Source: Pseudonocardia thermophila
GTDB lineage: Bacteria; Actinomycetota; Actinomycetes; Mycobacteriales; Pseudonocardiaceae
Reading direction: 5' to 3'
Assembly (NCBI RefSeq): GCF_900142365.1
Contig: NZ_FRAP01000015.1
Span: 1 to 64,000, forward strand
DNA: 64,000 bases
Under the pieces are notes generated by a model. That model did not search any database. It saw nothing but the letters and a program-made list of their open reading frames with translations, and was not told where the DNA came from. The position numbers and the translations under genes were made by a program. This document shows positions 42,707 to 49,647 of this stretch, in pieces (position 1 is the stretch's first letter; the number at the start of each line of letters is the position of its first letter).

Positions 42707-43630
42707 TCATGCCTCGTTCCGGTAGAGCAGCCGGACGGTGATGAGACCGCCGACGAGGGAGAGCAGGGCGAGGATGACCGCCAGTGCCGACCCGGTCCCG
42801 ATATCGGTCGCGACGAACAGTTGGCGGTAGATCAGGATGCTCAGCACCTGAGTCGCGTCACCGGGGCCGCCCTGGGTCATTGCGAAGATCACGTCGAACT
42901 GCAGGAACGCGTAGATGATGTTGAGGACGATGACTGTCGCGAGGACCGGGCGCAGCCACGGAATCGTCACGTGACGGAAGCGGCCGAGCGGCCCGGCGCC
43001 GTCGATCGCGGCAGCCTCGTTGAGCTCCTTGGGAAGGGTCTGCAAGCCGGCGAGGAGCAAGATCGCCGCGAAGCACGCTTGCCGCCACGATGCGCCGATC
43101 ACCGCGATGATCAGCGCGGATCTCGGGTTGGAGAGGAAGTCGATGTAGCCGTCGGTGAGGCCGAGGTGCATGAGCAGCCCGTTCAGGCCGCCGACGCTGC
43201 CGTCGACGAACCAGCGCCAGATGATGCCGATGACCAACCACGGGCAGGCCCACGGGATGACCAGGAGGCCACGGAGGATCCCGCGGCCGGGGAAGGCCTC
43301 GTTGAGGAGCAGTGCGAAGCCGAGGCCGAGGCAGGTCGAGACGACGACGAACCCGAGCGAGAAGACGATCGTGACCCAGAGGGAGGACCAGAAGACCGGG
43401 CTGCCGAACACCGTCTCGTAGTTGGTGAGGCCGATGAACTCGCCGGGTGCGATGCCCGTCGGGGGTACGTCGTGGAAGCTGTAGACCAGGGTCAGAACCG
43501 CTGGGACGACGAGGAGCATCGCGAGCAGGGCCAGGGCAGGTGCCGACAGCCGCAGGCCGAACTGTCGATCGGCCCGCGACATCGGGGACACCTTGGCTCG
43601 CGACGCTGAGCGGATCAGCGTCAGGGCCAT
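42707..43630 (-). CDS. sugar-type ABC transporter permease, MalF-like (CUT1)
   Basis: A 307-aa membrane protein with about six helices ('LALLAMLLVVPAVLTLVYSF' first, 'GLLVIPWACPWLVIGIIWRW' central) and EAA loop 'LPKELNEAAAIDGAGPLGRF'. It pairs with the MalG-like permease. ATG 43630 is chosen: GGAGGG lies about ten bases upstream and it leaves a 4-bp gap to the solute-binding protein gene, whereas the longer frame to 43672 would overlap that gene. Confidence 0.94.
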   Translation of the reverse strand: MALTLIRSASRAKVSPMSRADRQFGLRLSAPALALLAMLLVVPAVLTLVYSFHDVPPTGIAPGEFIGLTNYETVFGSPVFWSSLWVTIVFSLGFVVVSTCLGLGFALLLNEAFPGRGILRGLLVIPWACPWLVIGIIWRWFVDGSVGGLNGLLMHLGLTDGYIDFLSNPRSALIIAVIGASWRQACFAAILLLAGLQTLPKELNEAAAIDGAGPLGRFRHVTIPWLRPVLATVIVLNIIYAFLQFDVIFAMTQGGPGDATQVLSILIYRQLFVATDIGTGSALAVILALLSLVGGLITVRLLYRNEA

Positions 43631-43634
43631 CGAA

Positions 43635-44963
43635 TCACAACCCTCCGCCCTTCTTGGCGGCCTTGGCGGCATCAGTCAGCGCCTTGACCGTCTCGGTGGG
43701 CGTCGCGTTGCCGAGGAGCAGGTTGTGCACGTGGTCGCCGACCTTCATCTGGAACGCCGAGTACCAGGACTGGTTGCGCACCGGCATCACGTTGGAACCA
43801 GTACCGAAGGTCGCCGAGAGGAACTTCAGGTCGTAATAGTCGGGGAAGGCTGCGATAACGGCGGGGTCGTCGAAGAAGTCGCTGTACGGGCCGACGAGGC
43901 CGGACGACTTCGCCCATTCGGTGAGCACGGTGAACTTGCCGTCGACGTCTTTCCAGCCGTAGTACTTCATCAGATCCCAGGCTCTCGCCTTCCGATCCTC
44001 ATTGGTGATCGTCCCCATCTGGAGGACGTCGCCGATCTGAAGGGTCTCGCCCGTCGCGCTGACCGGTGCGTGGAACAGGTTCGGTGACTCGGGCCCGTTG
44101 AGCTCACGCACTGCGGTGAGGAAGTAGTGGTGGAGAACGAAGAACGCGGCGCGGCCCTGGGCGAGCTCAGTCGAGAGCTTCCCGGGATCGTCGGTCAGGA
44201 CCGACGAGGCAGCGAGACCGTCCCTGTACATCGACTGCCACCACTCGAGGACCCGAACCGTCTTGGGGTCGTCGGCGAAGACCGGGTCGCCCTGGTCGTC
44301 GAAGGGGATCACCCCCTCGGAGAGGAGGTAGACGTTGAAGTACTCCTCGCAGAACTCCTTGATCCAGTATGCCACGTACGGGGTCTCGAGGCCGCCCGCC
44401 TTGAGCTTCTGGGCCTGGGCGTACGTTTCGTCGAGGTTCTTCGGAGGGCCGGAGAACCCGGCGTCCTCGACCATCCGCTTGTTGTAGTGCATGAGGTGCA
44501 CCGCGGAGTAGTAGGGAACGCTGATGATCTTGCCATCCGCCTGGACGTAGCGCGGTCGCGCGCTCGGGTAGAGGTTGGCGACCATGTCGTCGACCCCGGG
44601 GAGATCGTTCAGCGGGGTGGCCCAGTCCTGCTTGATGAAGCGTTCGCTGTTGTACGAGTGGTTGTAGAACACATCGATCGGGTCACCGCCGCGGAGACGG
44701 GTCTGGATCGCTGCGGCGTAACCGACGTTGGGGCTGATCGAGACGTCGACCGGGACGTTGTTCGCGGTCGACCAGCTGCTCACGAGCCGCTTGATCACCT
44801 CGGGCTGGTGGTCCCAGCCCATGAAGTTCAGCTTGCCGTCCCATGTGGACGAGCTGCTTCCGCCGCATGCGGCGAGGGCGGGGGATATCGCTGCCAGGAT
44901 GCCGGCGCTGCCGACCCCGCGAAGGAACGTCCGTCGCCCGAACGGTGCCGATTCTCCGACCAT
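43635..44963 (-). CDS. extracellular sugar-type solute-binding protein (Tat lipoprotein)
   Basis: A 442-aa ABC binding protein of the family 1 (sugar) type. The N-terminus has twin arginines 'GRRTFLRGVGSAG' and a lipobox ending ALAACGG near residue 33, so it is probably exported folded by Tat and lipid-anchored. 'DVFYNHSYNSERF' and 'GKIISVPYYSAVHLMHYNKR' are typical periplasmic-binding-protein segments. ATG 44963 is chosen over an in-frame ATG at 45014 because the shorter form has a normal signal peptide. First gene of the importer operon; a 16-bp palindrome lies 12 bp upstream. Confidence 0.93.
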   Translation of the reverse strand: MVGESAPFGRRTFLRGVGSAGILAAISPALAACGGSSSSTWDGKLNFMGWDHQPEVIKRLVSSWSTANNVPVDVSISPNVGYAAAIQTRLRGGDPIDVFYNHSYNSERFIKQDWATPLNDLPGVDDMVANLYPSARPRYVQADGKIISVPYYSAVHLMHYNKRMVEDAGFSGPPKNLDETYAQAQKLKAGGLETPYVAYWIKEFCEEYFNVYLLSEGVIPFDDQGDPVFADDPKTVRVLEWWQSMYRDGLAASSVLTDDPGKLSTELAQGRAAFFVLHHYFLTAVRELNGPESPNLFHAPVSATGETLQIGDVLQMGTITNEDRKARAWDLMKYYGWKDVDGKFTVLTEWAKSSGLVGPYSDFFDDPAVIAAFPDYYDLKFLSATFGTGSNVMPVRNQSWYSAFQMKVGDHVHNLLLGNATPTETVKALTDAAKAAKKGGGL

Positions 44964-44974
44964 GGTGCCATCCT

Positions 44975-44990
44975 GTTCATGTATGTGAAC
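44975..44990. promoter_or_regulatory. 16-bp operator-like palindrome before the solute-binding protein gene
   Basis: GTTCATGTATGTGAAC sits 12 bp before the start of the importer operon. Its twin GTTCATATACGTGAAC lies at 46049-46064 in the divergent dehydrogenase promoter. The arms GTTCA and TGAAC are identical in both. Confidence 0.7.
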
Positions 44991-45050
44991 TGTGTTCTGC
45001 CAGCTGAACTGCACGGGAGACTGGCAGGCGATGCGAGCGGCTGTCTAGGG

Positions 45051-45935
45051 CTACGCGCCGGTAAGTTCGGGTGCGCTGTTGCTGGTGGCCGGCGTGACCC
45101 GCTGTCGGATCGCGCCGAGTCCGTCGATCTCCATGGCGATCTCGTCGCCGGCGGACAGGTAGGGGAAGCGGCCGGAGAGCGCGACACCTTCTGGTGTGCC
45201 GGTGTTCACCAGGTCGCCGGGCTCTAAGACCATGAACTGGCTCAGTCGGAAGATGATCTCGGCGACGCTGAAGATCATGTCCGCCGTCGTCGAATCCTGG
45301 CGGAGTTCGCCGTTGACGTAGCTACGGAGCCGGAGGCGCTGCGGGTCGGCCACGAGGTCCGGGGTGGTGATCCATGGTCCGCAGGGGTTGAAGGTCTCGA
45401 ACGATTTCCCCTTCGACCATTGACCTCCTGAGCGCTCCAGTTGGTAGTGGCGTTCGCTCACGTCGTTGCTCAGGACGTACCCGGCGACGTGGTCGAGCGC
45501 TTGGTGGGCTGAGCGCAGGTAGCGGGTCCGGCGACCGATGACCACGCCGAGTTCGACCTCCCAGTCGAGGTGCTCCGCACCTGGCGGGATCAGGACCGCG
45601 TCGTTCGGGCCCACCAAGGTGTTCGGGGGCTTGTAGAAGATCACCGGCTCGGATGGCGGCTCGGCGCCCGACTCTGCAGCGTGGGCTGCGTAGTTCATGC
45701 CGATGCAGATGATGACCCCGGGGTTTCGCAGTGGGGAGCCGATGCGGGCACCGGTGATGTCGATTCGGGAGAGTGCTCCGGCGCGCAGAGCCGTCCGGGT
45801 CCGCTCGATGCCGGCGGAGGCGAAGAACGACGGGTCGATGTCCGTGCAGATCGGGGTGAGGTCGTAAGCGAGGTCCTGGTCGTCCATTACGACGGGACGC
45901 TCGCGGCCGAATGGACCGACGCGGAGCAGGCGCAT
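45051..45935 (-). CDS. fumarylacetoacetate hydrolase-family protein
   Basis: A 294-aa FAH-fold enzyme. 'PGVIICIGMNYAAHAAESG', 'EPVIFYKPPNTLVGP', the metal Glu/Glu/Asp set in 'HLDWEVELGVVIGR' and 'YVLSNDVSERHYQ', then 'GKSFETFNPCGPWI' and 'NTGTPEGVALS'. Relatives hydrolyse or decarboxylate 2,4-diketo acids, for example in non-phosphorylative L-fucose/L-rhamnose catabolism, which would suit the mutarotase, SDRs and HpcH-type aldolase here. ATG 45935. It shares a 138-bp promoter region with the divergent dehydrogenase gene. Confidence 0.93.
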   Translation of the reverse strand: MRLLRVGPFGRERPVVMDDQDLAYDLTPICTDIDPSFFASAGIERTRTALRAGALSRIDITGARIGSPLRNPGVIICIGMNYAAHAAESGAEPPSEPVIFYKPPNTLVGPNDAVLIPPGAEHLDWEVELGVVIGRRTRYLRSAHQALDHVAGYVLSNDVSERHYQLERSGGQWSKGKSFETFNPCGPWITTPDLVADPQRLRLRSYVNGELRQDSTTADMIFSVAEIIFRLSQFMVLEPGDLVNTGTPEGVALSGRFPYLSAGDEIAMEIDGLGAIRQRVTPATSNSAPELTGA

Positions 45936-46048
45936 GACGGAGGCCTTTCGTCGGAAGTGTGGGAGTGGCACGGGGCGTAGGTCGGGCCCTTGCGTCGCCG
46001 GGAAATTCGCCTCTACGCTAGCAGCAGAAGTTCGGATCTGTGAAATCA

Positions 46049-46064
46049 GTTCATATACGTGAAC
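46049..46064. promoter_or_regulatory. 16-bp operator-like palindrome in the FAH / dehydrogenase divergent promoter
   Basis: GTTCATATACGTGAAC lies 9 bp before the GTG of the plus-strand operon. It matches the palindrome at 44975-44990 at 14 of 16 positions. Binding here would overlap the ribosome-site region, fitting repression. Confidence 0.7.
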
Positions 46065-46073
46065 GGAGAGACC

Positions 46074-47120
46074 GTGCAGGCAGTCGTGTTCGACGGGATC
46101 GAGCAGATCCGCGTCGCAGAGGTGCCCGAGCCGGAGTGCGGTCCGGAGGACGTGATCGTCGACGTCGTCCTCTGCGGCATCTGTGGGTCCGACCTCGCGT
46201 CCTACCGGCGCGGCGCCCTCATCGGTCCGGGGCAGGTCATGGGGCACGAGTTCGCCGGGACCGTCTCCACCGTGGGTGCGCGTGTCGAGGGGATCGAGAT
46301 CGGTGATCGGGTGACGGTCAACCCGTTGTCGCACTGCGGCCGCTGCCGACAGTGCCGCACCGGGCACGCACAGCTGTGCCTGGCTGGTCTGCCGCACGTC
46401 GGATACGGCCTGCCCGGAGCCTTCGCGCCACGCGTCCGGGTGCCACGTGCTCGGCTCGGTGCCAACGTCCACGTGCTGCCCGACGGAGTCGACTTCGAGG
46501 CCGGAGCGCTCGTCGAGCCGTACGCCGTCGCGTTGCACGCCGTCAAGCTCTCGGCGCCTGACCCGCACTGCAGCGTTGCCGTCCTCGGGATGGGGCCGAT
46601 CGGTCTGGCGGTGACGCAGGTCCTACGGGCGCACGGCGTGACGAACATCGTCGGGGTCGAACGGTCGGCGCTACGCGGAGACCTCGCCTGCAAGCTCGGC
46701 GCCACGGTCGTCCTCGACGGGGCCGGCGCACGGCCGCTCGCGGAGGAGATCGTCGATGCGGCCGGACCGGTCGCGGCCGCGCTCGGCGGCGTCGACCACG
46801 TCTTCGAGACTTCCGGCGTCGGTGCGCTGCTCGAGGCCGGGATCGCGGCGGCCCGGCCCGGCGGAACCGTACGAGTCGTGGCCCTCCACGCCCAACCCGT
46901 ACCCCTCGATGCGGGGGCGCTCGTCGGCAAGGAGATCACGCTCGGGGGGAGCAACTGCTACCACGACGAGTTCGCCGAGGTTCTCGAGCTCATGCGGCAG
47001 GGCGTGCTCGCGACGAGCCCGCTCGTCTCCGGCGTCGTGGCGCTCGAGGACGCCCTGACCGGGTTCCTCGCCCAGCTCGACCCGGAGCGGGGCGTCAAGT
47101 ACATGGTCCGGCCGGCATGA
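46074..47120 (+). CDS. zinc-type medium-chain polyol/threonine dehydrogenase
   Basis: A 348-aa MDR enzyme of normal length. Catalytic zinc: 'VLCGICGSDLASYRRG' and 'QVMGHEFAG'; structural zinc Cys set in 'SHCGRCRQCRTGHAQLC'; cofactor loop 'VAVLGMGPIGLAVTQVL'. It probably oxidises a secondary alcohol of the imported substrate with NAD. GTG 46074 follows GGAGAG; an upstream GTG at 46059 overlaps the operator and adds five residues. Its stop overlaps a possible ATG of the following SDR gene. Confidence 0.92.
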   Translation: MQAVVFDGIEQIRVAEVPEPECGPEDVIVDVVLCGICGSDLASYRRGALIGPGQVMGHEFAGTVSTVGARVEGIEIGDRVTVNPLSHCGRCRQCRTGHAQLCLAGLPHVGYGLPGAFAPRVRVPRARLGANVHVLPDGVDFEAGALVEPYAVALHAVKLSAPDPHCSVAVLGMGPIGLAVTQVLRAHGVTNIVGVERSALRGDLACKLGATVVLDGAGARPLAEEIVDAAGPVAAALGGVDHVFETSGVGALLEAGIAAARPGGTVRVVALHAQPVPLDAGALVGKEITLGGSNCYHDEFAEVLELMRQGVLATSPLVSGVVALEDALTGFLAQLDPERGVKYMVRPA

Positions 47121-47143
47121 GCCGGATCGGTGAAGGGAAGAAC

Positions 47144-47935
47144 ATGGGTCGTCTCCAGGACAAGGTCGCCATCGTCACCGGCGCGAGCTCCGGCATCGGC
47201 AGGGCGACGTACGAGCTGTTCGCACGGGAGGGCGCCACAGTCGTCGGTATCGCGCGTCGCCCCGGTCCTCTGCAGGAGGTGACTGACGCGATCGTCGCTG
47301 ACGGCGGAACTGCGATCGCGGAGCCGATCGACCTGACCGACGACGCAGGAGTGGGCGCCATCATCGCACGGACGCTCTCGGACCTCGGCCGCATCGACGT
47401 CCTCGTCAACTGCGCAGGGGTCGGATACTCCTACGGGGAGAAGCACCCCGAGGCCATGGCGGCCGTCCACGAGACCGAACCCGAGCAGTGGCGGCACGTG
47501 CTGGCCCTGAACCTCGACACCTACTTCCACGCGATCCGGCACGTCGTCCCGGCGATGTTGAAAGCGGGTCGAGGGTCGATCGTCAACGTCGCGAGCATGA
47601 GCGGCATGACGGGCCTCACGAGCGCGCACACGTACACCGCGGCCAAAGGGGCGGTCATCAACCTGACCCGCTCCATGGCCATCACCTACATCGAGCAGGG
47701 GATCCGCACCAACACCGTTTCGCCGGGGCTGGTGGCGACCCCGATGGTGGCTTCGTTCATCGACACGCTCGAGGACCGGGACGTCGCGGTGAAGTTCTCT
47801 CCGGCCGCACGGCCCGGACAGCCCATCGAGATCGCCTACGCCAACCTCTTCTTCGCTTCCGACGAGTCGTCGTACTGCAACGGCTCGATGTTGATCGTGG
47901 ACGGCGGCACCACCGCCCGCGCCGTCGCCGAGTAG
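47144..47935 (+). CDS. short-chain dehydrogenase/reductase (SDR)
   Basis: A 263-aa classical SDR: 'VAIVTGASSGIGRATYEL', 'DVLVNCAGVGYSY', catalytic Ser in 'IVNVASMSGMTGL', Tyr/Lys in 'HTYTAAKGAVINL', 'TVSPGLVATPM' and C-terminal 'MLIVDGGTTA'. ATG 47144 has GAAGGGAAG upstream; ATG 47117, which overlaps the dehydrogenase stop as ATGA, would add nine residues. Second gene of the plus-strand catabolic operon. Confidence 0.92.
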   Translation: MGRLQDKVAIVTGASSGIGRATYELFAREGATVVGIARRPGPLQEVTDAIVADGGTAIAEPIDLTDDAGVGAIIARTLSDLGRIDVLVNCAGVGYSYGEKHPEAMAAVHETEPEQWRHVLALNLDTYFHAIRHVVPAMLKAGRGSIVNVASMSGMTGLTSAHTYTAAKGAVINLTRSMAITYIEQGIRTNTVSPGLVATPMVASFIDTLEDRDVAVKFSPAARPGQPIEIAYANLFFASDESSYCNGSMLIVDGGTTARAVAE

Positions 47936-47963
47936 CCGCCCATCCTCACGTCAAGGAGCACTC

Positions 47964-48794
47964 ATGGTTTCCACCCAGTGGCCGATGGACACGCCCAACG
48001 TGTTGTCGGGCCTCGGCATCAAGCGCACCGCCCTCACTCCCGAGCAGCGCGAGCAGCTCGACGTGGAGGGGTACTTCATCGTGCACGACGTGTACACCCC
48101 CGAAGAGTGCCAGGAGATGGCCGCGGAGTTCGAGCGGATCGCGGAGGAGGAGGGCCGGTTCGGCGGCAGTGAGACGCGGAGCGAGCCCGGGGCTCGGCGA
48201 GTCGCCGCGGTGTTCAGCAAGTCCACGGCGTTCGACCGAGTCCTCACCTGTGCCCCGCTGCTCGTCGCTGCGTCCGAGCTGCTCGGCGAGATCCGTATCC
48301 ACGCCGACAACATGCGTGAGCCCCTCGTCGGGCACGGGCACCAGCCGCTCCATTCCGACGTGCCGTCCGAGGGCCCGGGGAAGTGGCGGCTGGTCAACTC
48401 CCTCCACCTCTTCGACGACATGACGAAGGAGAACGGTGGAACGCGCATCGTTCCGGGATCACATCGGTGGGCGTCGCTGAACATCCCGCCGGCGAACATC
48501 GAGAAGGGCTTCGTCGAGCCCGAGGACCTCGACCGGAGCCACATCCCCGAGGACCCCTTCGCCCCGCATCCCGAGGAGATCGTGCTCGAGGCTCCGGCCG
48601 GCAGCGTCGTGGTGCTCAACGCGCACTTGTGGCACGGCGGGACGAAGCGGGTGAGTGATGCCCCGCGTCGCATGCTGCACCTGAGCATCTGCCGACGTGA
48701 GCTGGACCAGCAGCTCAACCAGCGGGAGTACGTCACCGACGCGATGCGTGAGCGGATGAGCGACGAACTCCTCTGGCTGCTGGACGTCCTGTGA
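47964..48794 (+). CDS. phytanoyl-CoA dioxygenase (PhyH)-family Fe(II)/2-oxoglutarate enzyme
   Basis: A 276-aa double-stranded beta-helix protein. The iron ligands can be read as His and Asp in 'QPLHSDVPSEG' and the distal His in 'NAHLWHGGTKRVS', with the 2-oxoglutarate Arg shortly after ('DAPRRMLHLS'). It would hydroxylate an unactivated carbon using O2 and 2-oxoglutarate, perhaps the first attack on the imported compound. ATG 47964 follows AAGGAG. Its stop overlaps the RidA start (GTGA). Confidence 0.93.
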   Translation: MVSTQWPMDTPNVLSGLGIKRTALTPEQREQLDVEGYFIVHDVYTPEECQEMAAEFERIAEEEGRFGGSETRSEPGARRVAAVFSKSTAFDRVLTCAPLLVAASELLGEIRIHADNMREPLVGHGHQPLHSDVPSEGPGKWRLVNSLHLFDDMTKENGGTRIVPGSHRWASLNIPPANIEKGFVEPEDLDRSHIPEDPFAPHPEEIVLEAPAGSVVVLNAHLWHGGTKRVSDAPRRMLHLSICRRELDQQLNQREYVTDAMRERMSDELLWLLDVL

Positions 48795-49177
48795 CGAAGC
48801 CGCCGATCGAGCGTCGGCACGGCTTCACGACGCTGGCGCCCCCGCCAGCCGGGCCGTACTCCCAGGCCGTCCGCGCGGGCGGGATCGTCGTCTGCGCGGG
48901 GCAGGCCGGCATCACCCCGGACGGAACACCGCTCGGGGGGTTGGAGGCCCAGCTCCGCCAGACGTTCGCGAACATCGCCGCAGCCCTGGCGACGTGCGAT
49001 GCGACGCTCGCCGACGTCATCTCCACGCGGGTCTTCCTGACCGATCCCGCCCAGTTCGAGGAGATGAACGCGATCTACCGCGAGTTCTTCTCGGAGCCGT
49101 ACCCGGCCCGGACCACCGTGTACGTCGGCCTACCTGCACCGCTCCTGGTCGAGGTCGACTGCCTCGCCGTGGTCTGA
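48791..49177 (+). CDS. RidA (YjgF/YER057c/UK114) family enamine/imine deaminase
   Basis: A 128-aa trimer-forming protein: 'PPPAGPYSQAVRAGGIVVCAGQ', split here, 'QLRQTFANIAAALA', 'YREFFSEPYPARTTVYVGLP' with the conserved Arg that binds the substrate carboxylate, and 'LVEVDCLAVV' at the end. RidA hydrolyses reactive enamines made by PLP-dependent dehydratases, so the D-threonine-aldolase/dehydratase-like enzyme of this locus is a natural partner. GTG 48791 is coupled to PhyH. Followed by a strong terminator. Confidence 0.94.
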   Translation: MTKPPIERRHGFTTLAPPPAGPYSQAVRAGGIVVCAGQAGITPDGTPLGGLEAQLRQTFANIAAALATCDATLADVISTRVFLTDPAQFEEMNAIYREFFSEPYPARTTVYVGLPAPLLVEVDCLAVV

Positions 49178-49194
49178 CCGCAGGCGCCCGACAG

Positions 49195-49229
49195 ACGAGG
49201 GCCCACTCGTGACTCGAGTGGGCCCTCGT
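49195..49229. terminator. hairpin terminator after ridA
   Basis: A perfect 15-bp stem, ACGAGGGCCCACTCG, a 5-base loop, then CGAGTGGGCCCTCGT, 17 bases after the RidA stop. There is no T-run, as is common in high-GC actinobacteria. It closes the plus-strand catabolic operon. Confidence 0.85.
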
Positions 49230-49267
49230 GTGCGTCTGCGCATCCTCCTTCGTCAATTCGGCTTGTG

Positions 49268-49533
49268 GCACTCGCTGGAGCACGGCGCGGTGTGGATCGC
49301 CTACGACCCGGCGCGCCTCTCGGCGGCCGACGTGGCTGCGCTCGCCACGCTGGTGGAGGGCAAGCCGTACATGATCATCTCGCCGTACCCGCAACCCCAA
49401 CACGCACCCCGAGCCGAACGCCTCCTGCGACATCCCGAGCCGTTACTTCGACCAGGACGACCCGCCGCCGTTCCAGCCGCTGCCCGCGCAGAGCGAGATC
49501 GACGGCGCGACGATCGTGGCGGAGTCGGACTGA
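49268..49533 (+). pseudogene. truncated, frameshifted copy of the DUF3105 lipoprotein gene
   Basis: Nearly identical to the 3' half of the intact DUF3105 gene (33445-33811): both parts align, with about nine mismatches over 266 bases, including the last codons and stop (TGA 49531-49533). A 101-bp segment is missing after 49391, which shifts the frame, and the 5' half with start and lipobox is absent. It cannot make the protein. It is in the same orientation as the left copy and marks the right edge of the 15.5-kb catabolic segment. Confidence 0.93.
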
Positions 49534-49598
49534 GTTGCGACGTACGCGGTATCCGGTGGACCGCGTCCGGCATCGGTCGACGGCGGAATCCAGCGGGG

Positions 49599-49635
49599 CG
49601 GCCGGGCCCAGGACGCCTGGTCCTGGGCCCGGCCG
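49599..49635. terminator. hairpin terminator after the PEP-utilising enzyme gene
   Basis: A perfect 16-bp GC stem, CGGCCGGGCCCAGGAC, loop GCCTG, then GTCCTGGGCCCGGCCG, ends 12 bases beyond the minus-strand stop at 49648. It could also stop transcription from the left. No T-run. Confidence 0.85.
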
Positions 49636-49647
49636 GTCCGGGCTGCG

